This document shows, piece after piece, positions 1 to 7,469 of a DNA stretch of 64,000 nt (position 1 is the stretch's first letter; each line of letters starts with the position of its first letter). Both the position numbers and the translations under genes were made by a program. The notes under the pieces were generated by a model. The model did not search any database. It was not told where the DNA came from and saw only the letters and a program-made list of their open reading frames with translations. The stretch comes from Halapricum desulfuricans (lineage in GTDB: Archaea > Halobacteriota > Halobacteria > Halobacteriales > Haloarculaceae). The stretch lies in NCBI RefSeq assembly GCF_017094505.1, contig NZ_CP064787.1, positions 1,674,001-1,738,000 of the forward strand, in the 5' to 3' direction.

Positions 1-297
1 TTCGGCTCCTACGAAGGCTGGAAAGGCGAGTTCGAAGCCGCCGCGGGCGCGGCAAGCGGCTGGGCGCTGCTGGTGTACGACCCCGTCGCCAAGCAGCTTC
101 GTAACCTCGTCGTCGACAAGCACGACCAAGGCGCGCTGTGGGGTTCCCACCCGATCCTGGCGCTTGACGTCTGGGAGCACTCGTACTACTACGATTACGG
201 CCCGGACCGCGGCAGCTTCATCGACGCCTTCTTCGAGGTCGTCGACTGGGACAACGTCGCCGAACAGTACGAGAAAGTCGTCAGCCGAATCGAGTAA
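1..297 (+). CDS. sod: Superoxide dismutase (Fe/Mn), C-terminal part
   Basis: The window opens inside this gene; codon 1 of the window is in frame and the last 98 residues are visible. The visible part carries the C-terminal Fe/Mn-SOD signature DVWEHSYYYDYG (residues 57-68 of this fragment), in which the Asp and His are metal ligands, preceded by the SGWALLVYD strand. The enzyme dismutates superoxide to peroxide and oxygen in the cytoplasm. The N-terminal half with the first two His ligands lies outside the window. It ends 146 bp before tRNA-Ala and belongs to the host chromosome, not to the provirus. Confidence 0.95.
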   Translation, partial: FGSYEGWKGEFEAAAGAASGWALLVYDPVAKQLRNLVVDKHDQGALWGSHPILALDVWEHSYYYDYGPDRGSFIDAFFEVVDWDNVAEQYEKVVSRIE

Positions 298-443
298 GTC
301 GGCCCAACTTCCTTCGTTTTTCGCCCGTCCCAGTGACAACGCTGACCTGCAGCTCGTTGCGCGCATCATCTGTCATCTTTGGGCGTCGGCGAGCCGGTTC
401 GATGGGTTTAAGAATTCCCCTCGGGTATGACTGAGTGCGTCGC

Positions 444-515
444 GGGCTCGTAGATCAGCGGTAGATCACTCCCTTGGCATGGGAGAGGCCCCGGGTTCAA
501 ATCCCGGCGAGTCCA
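444..515 (+). tRNA. tRNA-Ala (anticodon GGC)
   Basis: A 72-nt cloverleaf: acceptor arms GGGCTCG (444-450) and CGAGTCC (508-514) pair with one G-U, the anticodon stem is CTCCC/GGGAG with loop TTGGCAT (anticodon GGC), the T arm contains GGTTCAAATCC, and the discriminator base is A515. CCA is not encoded. The 3' half is duplicated at 14787-14803, so this tRNA is the integration site of the element to its right and is left intact by it. Confidence 0.95.
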
Positions 516-516
516 T
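500..516 (+). other. attL: left attachment repeat of the provirus
   Basis: The 17 bases from the T loop to one base past the tRNA end are repeated exactly at 14787-14803, just after the integrase gene. Integration into the tRNA 3' end with restoration of the gene is usual for archaeal tyrosine recombinases. The recombination point inside the repeat cannot be told from sequence. Confidence 0.85.
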
Positions 517-709
517 CTTAATTTTACCGCCGTACTAAGGGAAACAGAGGCTCCCGTAGAGCGTCTCTACTCCCCGATATCGCCGGAATCGGCGGTTTCA
601 GGACCTCCCTCTCGAAAGAGAGTAGATTTCCTTTCAAGATGCACCCTCTGCTATCCCGCGGTTTTTCCGAGGGATTCTTATCGAGTGATAGTTTCGGGAG
701 GTGAGTGCC
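517..709. other. Non-coding left end of provirus with two stem-loops
   Basis: No gene is seen. Two perfect small hairpins stand out: CGCCG-GAAT-CGGCG at 581-594 and CTCTC-GAAA-GAGAG at 609-622. The region sits directly upstream of the Rep operon, so an origin or operator is possible, but this is inference from position. A strong ribosome binding sequence GGAGGTG at 698-704 closes the region. Confidence 0.4.
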
Positions 710-868
710 GTGCCGCGTAGCGGCCCGCGCGTCGATCGTCCCGATCCATCGGACTGGCCGTTCCCGAGGAACTCTTTCGTACGCGCGTCCCAGCTTGTCG
801 AGGACGGTGCCACCGATCAAGAGGTGCGCGCCGCGGTCGAGGCGCTCGAGGACGGTGGTGCGCCGTGA
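710..868 (+). CDS. Proviral 52-aa protein, first gene of the Rep operon
   Basis: A 52-residue frame (MPRSGPRVDR...ALEDGGAP) starting at GTG 710, five bases after the Shine-Dalgarno sequence GGAGGTG (698-704); an in-frame GTG at 701 overlaps that site and is less likely. Codon use is haloarchaeal. The C-terminal half (ASQLVEDGATDQEVRAAVEA) looks like an acidic amphipathic helical pair. Its stop overlaps the start of the next gene (GTGA, 865-868), which argues for translational coupling with the Cys-rich protein and Rep. I do not recognise the family; a small accessory or regulator of replication is possible. Confidence 0.65.
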   Translation: MPRSGPRVDRPDPSDWPFPRNSFVRASQLVEDGATDQEVRAAVEALEDGGAP

Positions 869-1074
869 CGCAGTGGGAGCAGTACGTCTCGTACTTCTGT
901 CGCCATCTCGACTGCGGCGAGCAGTGCATCAACCTGATCCACTCGCCGTTCGCCCAGACCAAGCAGTGTCGAGAGTGCTACGAGAAGCACGATCCCGACA
1001 AACTCACGCCGCTCTCGACCCACCTGCCGGAGTCACACCGCGGCGAAACGCACGTCCCTGCTTCCTCAGATTAG
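865..1074 (+). CDS. Proviral 69-aa Cys-rich (putative zinc-binding) protein
   Basis: A 69-residue protein starting at GTG 865 and overlapping the previous gene by four bases. It carries six Cys/His positions in a compact block (FCRHLDCGEQC at residues 11-21, then QCRECYEKHD around 34-43), which suggests one or two zinc knuckles. Its TAG stop (1072-1074) directly abuts the ATG of the Rep gene. Small zinc proteins are common in haloarchaeal viruses and plasmids, where they may bind DNA or protein partners. The exact function is unknown; the tight operon suggests a part in replication or its control. Confidence 0.7.
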   Translation: MTQWEQYVSYFCRHLDCGEQCINLIHSPFAQTKQCRECYEKHDPDKLTPLSTHLPESHRGETHVPASSD

Positions 1075-1281
1075 ATGAGCCTCGCCGAGCCACCTGGACA
1101 TCTCGGCGGGCTCGACCTCGCGGATAGATGTAACACTCCCGTCCTGGCTGACCTCCTGGAAGAACGCGATCTCCTCGGCCACGGTCAGCTGCTCGACGGA
1201 ACACTCACCGAGCGCGATACCGACAGAGTACGGATAGCGAAGTTCATCGCGGCACATCCAGAGGGTACACCGCTCACTCAC
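1066..1281 (-). CDS. Possible 71-aa antisense protein overlapping the Rep 5' end
   Basis: This frame lies opposite the first 69 codons of the Rep reading frame, starts at GTG and ends at 1066. It looks oddly real: it has Trp, Cys, Tyr and Phe, plausible helical segments and GC-rich third positions. The opposing Rep N-terminus (residues 1-48) looks more like a shadow, rich in Leu, Asp and Gly. Against it, the Rep start abuts the upstream stop and no other Rep start exists before codon 121. Either this gene is real and overlaps Rep, or it is an accidental frame. I cannot decide from sequence. Confidence 0.35.
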   Translation of the reverse strand: MSERCTLWMCRDELRYPYSVGIALGECSVEQLTVAEEIAFFQEVSQDGSVTSIREVEPAEMSRWLGEAHLI

Positions 1282-2874
1282 ATCGTTTCGTACGTCGTCA
1301 AAGGCGTCTCACCCAACGCGTGCGAGCGCGTCGAAGGGTCCGACGCTGACTACCAGTTTGCATACCGCTTCGTCAACGACCTCGCAGAGCGAGAACAGCC
1401 CTACGTCGAGAAATTCGACTCTTCAGGCGTTCTCATGGTCAGCCCGACACTGCGCCTTCTTGACTTGATTACAGAAGGCATTACTCAAACAGCCCACGAA
1501 CGCGATCTGAAACACGACCGTGAATTCATCCGCGACTACCTCGCTCGCGTCGATTCCGTCGACGAGCAGCTACAGGAGATGCTGGTGGACGATTTTACAT
1601 CCTACCTCAACCGGATCGAGGACTACCGCTTACTGTTCGACGTCCACTTTGTCGGTCAGACTGGCGGAAAGACCAAACGCCAGATGACCAAGCGATACAA
1701 GACGCGTTTCAACGATTCCGGACGGATCTCGAAGCAGTTCGCCCGTTTCAATGACGCCCTCGAGTACGGCTACGAACACGCTGACAATGCCGTACTCTGC
1801 ACACTGACGACCGATCCAAAACGTCAAGACTCGCTGCTAGACGCAATCGACTCGATCAACGATAACTTCAACAGGCTGCTTTCGTACTTCGACTCCGATC
1901 CCTCGACGAAATCAGACACGCGAAACCCGAACGTACTCGGCTGGCGTCCCGATCTCGACGACAGCGTCACTGGACGACCTCGCGAGCGACCGGAGTACAT
2001 CAAGGCTCTCGAATTCACCGAAAAAGGATACCCGCACTTGCACGTGCTGTTTTTCGATGTTCCGACACGCGAGAGAGACGATATGCCGTGGTTGATCGAT
2101 AAACCCGAGCTGGCTGCGAAGTGGGCCGACTACGGTCAAGGTGAGATCGTCGATATGTACCCATTGACCTATCGCGACGACCTCGACGATCTCGAGCCGG
2201 AGTTCCAGAGCGACCAAGGCTTCGTCGATTGGTACCGCTTCGGTGACCACGATCACGGTGAAGACTGGGTTCGACAGCGTACTCGATCGCATGAGCTGAT
2301 CGAATTCGGTGATGAAGGTCACGAGAAAGAATCGACAGCTGGCGCGTATCTCGGCAAGTACCTGAGTGCGACCTTCGGCTCGCTGCTCGAGGCCGGTGAG
2401 TCATTCGAAAAATCAGACGATGAGCGTGAAACCTACGCAGACAAAGCCGCGACGTGGAAACTCGCGCTGTACTGGGCGACGAATCGTCGCTTCTGGTCTG
2501 CGTCAAAGGCGATCACTGAAGGTATTGATCCGAATGAGCACACACAGGATCCGGATGTTCGTGAAGCCGTCCGATGGTGTTCGCTTGACTCTGTACAGTC
2601 TGCGTGCGAATCAGAGATTCGTGACGGTCTCGCTCGGCGTCAATGGGACGATCTCGATAACTTGGATGCGTCGATTGAGCGCGCTCTTTCTGCGGCTGAA
2701 CACCCGCAGGTGCGTTCAACGCTGCCCGAAGAGGCGGCCTTCCGGTGCGTTGTTGACTATATTGGTGCTTACGCATCTTGGGATCTGCCTAGCCAATATC
2801 AGCAAAACCGTGACCTAGAGATGGTCGAAGAATACGTACGGGAAGATAGTGGTAGTCGTGCCAAAGTTGGTTAG
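1075..2874 (+). CDS. HUH-superfamily replication initiation protein (Rep)
   Basis: A 599-residue protein with the three motifs of HUH rolling-circle initiators in order: motif 1 VLCTLTTDP (about 240-248), motif 2 PHLHVLFF (320-327; metal-binding His321 and His323), and motif 3 YLGKYL (425-430), offering Tyr425 or Tyr429 as nicking residue with Lys428. An N-terminal stretch (about 51-130) resembles a winged helix. Family knowledge: HUH Reps nick one strand at the origin and stay bound to the 5' end. ATG 1075 is chosen because it abuts the preceding stop; the next in-frame ATG is codon 121. The gene belongs to the provirus and probably drives its extrachromosomal replication. No helicase motifs are seen, so a host helicase would be needed. 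Confidence 0.8.
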   Translation: MSLAEPPGHLGGLDLADRCNTPVLADLLEERDLLGHGQLLDGTLTERDTDRVRIAKFIAAHPEGTPLTHIVSYVVKGVSPNACERVEGSDADYQFAYRFVNDLAEREQPYVEKFDSSGVLMVSPTLRLLDLITEGITQTAHERDLKHDREFIRDYLARVDSVDEQLQEMLVDDFTSYLNRIEDYRLLFDVHFVGQTGGKTKRQMTKRYKTRFNDSGRISKQFARFNDALEYGYEHADNAVLCTLTTDPKRQDSLLDAIDSINDNFNRLLSYFDSDPSTKSDTRNPNVLGWRPDLDDSVTGRPRERPEYIKALEFTEKGYPHLHVLFFDVPTRERDDMPWLIDKPELAAKWADYGQGEIVDMYPLTYRDDLDDLEPEFQSDQGFVDWYRFGDHDHGEDWVRQRTRSHELIEFGDEGHEKESTAGAYLGKYLSATFGSLLEAGESFEKSDDERETYADKAATWKLALYWATNRRFWSASKAITEGIDPNEHTQDPDVREAVRWCSLDSVQSACESEIRDGLARRQWDDLDNLDASIERALSAAEHPQVRSTLPEEAAFRCVVDYIGAYASWDLPSQYQQNRDLEMVEEYVREDSGSRAKVG

Positions 2875-2974
2875 GAGAGTGTATTTATACGGATGAAAAA
2901 TATAAGAATGCACTTTCATCATTCTTGGAAGATATCGACTGTCCTCAAATCAGGATTGACTCTCTAACTATACA

Positions 2975-3598
2975 TCAATCTCTGGTTTTCTCCTTCATCT
3001 GCTCGTAAGTTATCGGGACTAAACTCGGGGATTCAGCGGTATACATGTCGAACAAGCGTGTAATGTCATGCTCTGGTGCTGGTTCCAGTGTGGACTGTAA
3101 CTCTGCGTCTACTCGGACACACCAGAAATTTTCAGGGACATGACCCTCATGTCGATCCGATATCTCGTCCATAAACATTCCCATTCTCCAGCGCTTTGTA
3201 TCACCTGGATTCAAAAATTCTAGATTGTCAATCCAAGACCCGTCACCTAAACTGACTTTAAATTCATCGTTGATGTCTTCAAATGACGAACCTTTGTCTA
3301 AAAAATCGGAATTAGGATCTAATTGGTTATGCTCGGCCAACGCGATACTAACTGACGTTTTAAATGGGACGTCTCCGCTATTTCTCAAACAGAACCAGTT
3401 CTTCGAAGAGGCATGTTTTTCTCCGTGAAAATTGATTTCCTCCTCATCTTGGCTTTCAACTACCATTTGGGGAAGATAGGCTAATGACTGAATGTTTGTT
3501 TGGCGTTTTTGCTGACGTAATGTGTAATAATATAATACTACTAATAAAACGGTGCCAACAAATGGAAGCACTACTCCGAGTAAGTCAAGTACTGTCAC
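2975..3598 (-). CDS. AT-rich proviral cargo: N-terminally anchored membrane protein
   Basis: A 207-residue protein with one N-terminal transmembrane helix (about residues 5-27, LLGVVLPFVGTVLLVVLYYYTL) followed by a basic stop-transfer stretch (RQQKRQ). The remaining ~170 residues would then lie in the cytoplasm and are acidic, rich in Asn, Phe and Trp. Its codons are clearly more AT-rich than the Rep and virion genes on either side, and it is transcribed against them, which marks it as a separately acquired cargo gene. I do not recognise the family. Superinfection exclusion or host defence is a reasonable guess for a lone anti-sense membrane gene in a provirus, but nothing in the sequence proves it. 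Confidence 0.7.
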   Translation of the reverse strand: MTVLDLLGVVLPFVGTVLLVVLYYYTLRQQKRQTNIQSLAYLPQMVVESQDEEEINFHGEKHASSKNWFCLRNSGDVPFKTSVSIALAEHNQLDPNSDFLDKGSSFEDINDEFKVSLGDGSWIDNLEFLNPGDTKRWRMGMFMDEISDRHEGHVPENFWCVRVDAELQSTLEPAPEHDITRLFDMYTAESPSLVPITYEQMKEKTRD

Positions 3599-3708
3599 TG
3601 GCAGATGTGGTGTAGGGAGTTACTTTACTATTTTGGAGATGTGATGTTGTGTATTCCATAGAAGAATCCATCCCCAGACTTTATTTATTCCTATATATCT
3701 CTCGCGCT

Positions 3709-3735
3709 TTTATAAGAGGCCATATATAATATATC
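3709..3735 (+). promoter_or_regulatory. TATA region upstream of the virion gene cluster
   Basis: The AT-rich gap 3599-3763 holds TTTTATAA (3709-3716) and TATATAATATAT (about 3724-3735). The second lies roughly 30-40 bases before ATG 3764, giving a short leader. It is the likely promoter of the rightward operon 3764-9185; the same gap must hold the promoter of the divergent cargo gene. Confidence 0.5.
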
Positions 3736-3763
3736 GTAACTGAATATCTAGTTATTACTGGAC

Positions 3764-4114
3764 ATGTCGAAGTCACAGTTGCGCATGGCAGCGCAAGACC
3801 AACCGGACTTCGACGGGTTCACCGCCGAGTCCACTGACGACAGTAGTACAGGATGGATCAGCGTCGGCCCCGGTGAAACGCACACCGGTGAGATCACGGC
3901 CTACCGCCCCTACGCGGGCGACTACGGGGTGATCGAGATCGACGGACGCCCCTTCTCACTGAACAAGACCCAGCGTGACACGCTGATCGCGACGCTGGTC
4001 GTCGGCAAGCAGGTCGGCCTTCGCAGCTCGACCGAAGAGGAATCCTTCGAGAACAGCGACGGAGAGACAGTCACCTACTACCCCACCCAGATCGGCTTCA
4101 AGACGGATGACTAA
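3764..4114 (+). CDS. Proviral 116-aa protein, first gene of the virion operon
   Basis: A soluble, acidic 116-residue protein (MSKSQLRMAAQDQPDFDGF...) with an all-beta look: TGEITAYRPYAGDYGVIEID (residues 43-62) and VVGKQVGLRSS (about 84-94) alternate in the way of OB-like small barrels. No signal or membrane segment. It starts the rightward operon just behind the TATA region and overlaps the next small frame by eight bases. A single-stranded-DNA-binding or other nucleic-acid-binding role is possible by shape only; the family is not recognised. Confidence 0.75.
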   Translation: MSKSQLRMAAQDQPDFDGFTAESTDDSSTGWISVGPGETHTGEITAYRPYAGDYGVIEIDGRPFSLNKTQRDTLIATLVVGKQVGLRSSTEEESFENSDGETVTYYPTQIGFKTDD

Positions 4115-4199
4115 CGCACCCACCAAACGGCCCCTGTACAGTGTCGACCAGCTGCGCTACGACCTCGAGCCCGAGGAGGTGATTGTCCGTGGCTCGTAA
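4107..4199 (+). CDS. Proviral 30-aa microprotein
   Basis: A 30-residue frame (MTNAPTKRPL...VIVRGS) from ATG 4107, overlapping the 3' end of the upstream gene by eight bases and the 5' end of the downstream membrane-protein gene by eleven. The ribosome binding sequence GGAGGTGA used by the next gene lies inside it. Its composition (SVDQLRYDLEPEEVIV) is protein-like. It may be a real microprotein or a coupling frame that brings ribosomes to the next start. Confidence 0.45.
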   Translation: MTNAPTKRPLYSVDQLRYDLEPEEVIVRGS

Positions 4200-4590
4200 T
4201 CAGGTCGATCTCGTCGACCTTGCGAACTACTTCGTCTACTTCGTCTTCTCGTTCCTGAGCTTCGAATGGATGACCTGGACGGTCCCGGTCATCAACACGG
4301 ATCTCAACTTCACGCTGATGACCTTCGCTGCGGAAACCCAGGAGATCGCGATCACGTTCCCGCGACTCGCGCTGGTCGGGAGTCTGGTGTATCTGCTGTG
4401 GACGAACGATCTCGACTGGTCGGCGTACTCGGCGTTTCAGATCTTCGCCGTGCTGGCGCTCGTTTGGATGATCATCTCGCCGCCGTTCGTCCCGATCATG
4501 TACGCGATCACCCAGGAAGTCGCAATCGCGTCCATCGTGGCGTTCTTCATCCAGTCGATCGGCTACGCCGTCGTCATGTACATGGGCTAA
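4189..4590 (+). CDS. Pleolipovirus VP3-like multi-span membrane protein
   Basis: A 133-residue very hydrophobic protein with about four membrane spans (around residues 9-27, 36-66, 76-98 and 105-130) and short loops. GTG 4189 is chosen because GGAGGTGA (4175-4182) lies six bases upstream; a TTG at 4183 would add two residues. In pleolipoviruses the gene before the spike encodes a small multi-span protein embedded in the virion membrane (VP3 type), and size, topology and position all fit. The assignment rests on that architecture, not on sequence identity. Confidence 0.7.
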   Translation: MARNQVDLVDLANYFVYFVFSFLSFEWMTWTVPVINTDLNFTLMTFAAETQEIAITFPRLALVGSLVYLLWTNDLDWSAYSAFQIFAVLALVWMIISPPFVPIMYAITQEVAIASIVAFFIQSIGYAVVMYMG

Positions 4591-4592
4591 CA

Positions 4593-5084
4593 ATGAAAGG
4601 AAAACTACTCACTGCCCTGGCAGTCGTGGCGCTGCTCGCGTCGGTCGCGATCCCAGCTGCCGCGCTGACAGGCACCATGGTCGATCAAGAGGTACAGGTA
4701 TCCGACGACACCCAGTCGATCCAGGTCGTCGCTGAGAACATTACGAACGACACTGCCGACGTGGCGATCAACGAAACGCTCGACGGTGAGACGACCGAGG
4801 TGTTCACCGCCACGCTCAACACGTCCACCGATTCGATGGACTCCGTAGAGTTCTCGGACCTCAACGCGAGTGCTGAGTATCGCGTGCTGGTCGATGGCGA
4901 TGGTGCTGACTCGATCAACGTGGAGAAGATCGAGGCGATCGAGGCCACTGGGCCGGCAGGTACTGGTATCGCTGATCTCGACGGGACCCAGCAGGCCGCT
5001 CTCACAGTGTTAGCAGCGTTTTTCTTCCTCGCTGCGCTGTACTGGGTCCTGCGTGACTCACTCGATCTCGACTTCCTGAGGTGA
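4593..5084 (+). CDS. Proviral secreted/anchored protein, 163 aa
   Basis: Starts at ATG 4593, three bases after the previous stop. Residues 1-25 form a Sec signal peptide (KGKLLTALAVVALLASVAIPAAAL). A Thr/Asp-rich ectodomain with several N-x-S/T sites follows (NIT, NDT, NET, NTS, NAS), and a C-terminal transmembrane helix (about 133-152, LTVLAAFFFLAALYWVL) leaves a short acidic tail inside. It is a type I membrane protein, probably on the virion surface beside the spike. The long frame that opens at 4266 in the same phase is only an extension over the preceding gene. Confidence 0.75.
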   Translation: MKGKLLTALAVVALLASVAIPAAALTGTMVDQEVQVSDDTQSIQVVAENITNDTADVAINETLDGETTEVFTATLNTSTDSMDSVEFSDLNASAEYRVLVDGDGADSINVEKIEAIEATGPAGTGIADLDGTQQAALTVLAAFFFLAALYWVLRDSLDLDFLR

Positions 5085-5088
5085 CACG

Positions 5089-6894
5089 ATGTCTACACAA
5101 GATCCGACCCTCTCCCGCCGGACCCTGCTCAAGACCGGCGCGGGCGCGGTCGCTGGCGGGACGCTGGCGACTGGCCTCGGCACGGATCGGTCGCTCGTCG
5201 GAGAATCTGACGCCCTGCTCCCGGCGCTCGCTGTCGGCGGTGGCGCGGCCCTCGTCGCCGCCGGCACGGGGTGGGTCCTCCGTGATCAAGAGGTTATCGG
5301 CAAGGACGACCCACCCGAAGGATTGACGCCCGAGACGCTGAAACAGCAGGTCTATTCGGCGGCCAAAAAGCGGAAATCGGTCAATGCGTCCACCTTTGTG
5401 GACAACCAGAATATCCTCAACTATCTCCCGGAAGCGGCCTTTAGCGAGGCCAAAACAGCGGCGCTTGAAGCGCTGAACGACCAGAAAACACAATCTGAGG
5501 TACAAGCCGCTGGCGAAGACGCGGCGAACGCTCATTTCACGACGATCGAGAAGAACCTTCTCGATTCGTGGTCTGAGGCTTCGCGTGAGTTCGGGAATAT
5601 GGTCGCAACTATCAACACTCACACTGATGTCACTCGCGAGAATCTGATCAAAGTCCCCATCATCGATTATGACTCTGCCGACGCGACAATCGAACGGGAC
5701 GATCATATCACCACTACACAAACAGTATCACTGAGGGATGGCACATCGTATGAAATCACATCCCCTGCCGTTGACTCGAAAGTGTCTGAGTCTGTTAACC
5801 ACACCACGTATGAAACCGTCATCACGTGGAACCCGACGCAAATAGTTGCTGACACTACTGACGGGTACAAGCCTGTCGACTGGGAGACGCATGTAGAGGT
5901 CACTCACGACTCTACGATGTCGTATCTCAAATATGATGACTGGAATGCGGTCTGGTCTGATATGCAGTCTACTTTTGACCAAGTGTTGTCAGACCTCTCG
6001 CTGTGGGTTGACAACATCTATGGTCAGGTTCAATCCGGTGCGATAGATACTAGTCAGGTTATCTCTGGCGTCGATCTCGCCAATATGACTGACGATTCGG
6101 TCCCCCAAGCGGTCGCTGACCTCGCGGCCCTCAACATCCCCGCCGATCTCGACAACCAAGCGACGGTCGAGCTGGACGACGGCACAATCATGGCCGGGTT
6201 CCTCGCGTTCACCGATTCAGCGGCCACGGACGGCCTCGCGCCCGGCGACTCGCTCGACCCTTCGGCAGTGTCCGGCGACGTGTACATGGCCCACGATCTC
6301 GCGGAGTGGTCGGTCCCGTGGACAGACTGGGACAGTAACAAAGGGATCGACGGTGGCTTGCTCCACCTGACCGCAGATCCGACAGTCGTGGACGGTCAAC
6401 CGGTCAATGATCCCTCTGTGTTGATCTACACAGTCGCAACGACCGACGGCGAGTCGGCGGCGGTCCCGGCGTCGGACTTCTCGCAGACGACGAACAGTAG
6501 CGGCACGACGGTCTGGGAGATCGACCTATCGAGCAAACTCGACAACGCGATTACGTCCGTCGAGTCGATCACGGTGACGCTCGACATGCAGTCCCAGTAT
6601 GCGACGACACAGATCAACCAGCCGTTCACCGTCACTGAGACTCAAAGCGGCGATCCTGTCGAACCTGGCCAGTCCCGAGAACCGCAGGACGATACGAACT
6701 ACATCACCCAAGATGAGTGGGACGAGCTGCTCAAACAGCAAGAGGTCCTGATCGACAAGTACGAGGAAGCGAAAGCCGGCGGCGGTGCTGGCGGCTTTTC
6801 GCTGCCGTCGTTCTCACAGGTCCCCGAAAACGCCTGGATGTGGCTCGTCGGTGGTATCGCTGCGCTGGCTGGTATTAACGCTGCCACCAGTTGA
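5089..6894 (+). CDS. Pleolipovirus-type spike/envelope protein (VP4-like)
   Basis: A 601-residue surface protein. A twin-arginine signal SRRTLLK (residues 9-15) is followed by hydrophobic stretches to about 65. A helical N-terminal domain (about 80-190) and a beta-rich, Thr/Asp-rich middle follow. Near the C-terminus a coiled coil (about 545-568, DEWDELLKQQEVLIDKYEEA) leads through a Gly-rich linker to a membrane anchor (about 580-598). Tat export, a C-terminal anchor and a preceding coiled coil are the hallmarks of pleolipovirus spikes, which bind the host and fuse membranes. The stretch 5640-6070 is lower in GC than the rest, suggesting a mosaic gene. Confidence 0.75.
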   Translation: MSTQDPTLSRRTLLKTGAGAVAGGTLATGLGTDRSLVGESDALLPALAVGGGAALVAAGTGWVLRDQEVIGKDDPPEGLTPETLKQQVYSAAKKRKSVNASTFVDNQNILNYLPEAAFSEAKTAALEALNDQKTQSEVQAAGEDAANAHFTTIEKNLLDSWSEASREFGNMVATINTHTDVTRENLIKVPIIDYDSADATIERDDHITTTQTVSLRDGTSYEITSPAVDSKVSESVNHTTYETVITWNPTQIVADTTDGYKPVDWETHVEVTHDSTMSYLKYDDWNAVWSDMQSTFDQVLSDLSLWVDNIYGQVQSGAIDTSQVISGVDLANMTDDSVPQAVADLAALNIPADLDNQATVELDDGTIMAGFLAFTDSAATDGLAPGDSLDPSAVSGDVYMAHDLAEWSVPWTDWDSNKGIDGGLLHLTADPTVVDGQPVNDPSVLIYTVATTDGESAAVPASDFSQTTNSSGTTVWEIDLSSKLDNAITSVESITVTLDMQSQYATTQINQPFTVTETQSGDPVEPGQSREPQDDTNYITQDEWDELLKQQEVLIDKYEEAKAGGGAGGFSLPSFSQVPENAWMWLVGGIAALAGINAATS

Positions 6895-6914
6895 AACGGC
6901 GGTTTCCTAAAACC

Positions 6915-7469
6915 ATGAAACATATTTTGGTGCTGATACTCACGGTCACGGTAGTTGTATCGCTCGCTACGGGTGTCGGTGTCGCCCAGCAGAATAACTC
7001 GACTGCGGCGACTGACGGCCCCGAGTACGGCCAGTACGAACAAATCGACAACAAGACGTACCTCGTTGAATCGTCCGTCGATCTCGAAACAGGTGAAGCC
7101 TCGCTGGTGTTCTATTCGGAAGAGCCTCAGAGTGTCACCCTCTCTGACGCCGGTGCGTTCGTCGATGGCGGAAGTGTCAACCAAGAGGTCGTGTATCTCC
7201 GTCCTGGTCAAAAGACGCGCGTGAATTTCTCTATCTCTGTAGTCGATCAGGGACTCGGCCAACAGTTCGCTGGTGTCTCCGTGACGACCTCTAAAACACT
7301 GTATGCGGTACCGCTTGAAACCTCGTCCCCGCTGATCGGTGGTCCCTGGACCTACCAAGACGTCCAGCTGGTCGCAGTCACGGTCGCCGCGACGATCTCG
7401 ACGATCGTGATCGTGATGCTGCTTCGATCGCGCTACGACCTCGACGCTGAACCGGAGCGGATAGCATGA
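6915..7469 (+). CDS. Proviral membrane protein, 184 aa (HRPV ORF6-like position)
   Basis: ATG 6915 gives a clean Sec signal (MKHILVLILTVTVVVSLATG); a TTG at 6891 overlapping the spike stop would add eight basic residues and is less likely. A beta-rich ectodomain of about 125 residues with N-x-S/T sites follows, then a C-terminal transmembrane helix (about 150-173) and a short RSRYDLD tail. It lies between spike and ATPase, where pleolipoviruses keep conserved membrane-associated genes of unproven function. It overlaps the next gene by four bases (ATGA), so they are co-translated. Confidence 0.7.
   Translation: MKHILVLILTVTVVVSLATGVGVAQQNNSTAATDGPEYGQYEQIDNKTYLVESSVDLETGEASLVFYSEEPQSVTLSDAGAFVDGGSVNQEVVYLRPGQKTRVNFSISVVDQGLGQQFAGVSVTTSKTLYAVPLETSSPLIGGPWTYQDVQLVAVTVAATISTIVIVMLLRSRYDLDAEPERIA

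Noticed and set aside
4266-4592. An in-frame 5' extension of the secreted protein at 4593
   Set aside because: It overlaps the multi-span membrane protein in another phase and encodes an Arg/Asp-rich stretch with no signal peptide; ATG 4593 gives a clean signal.
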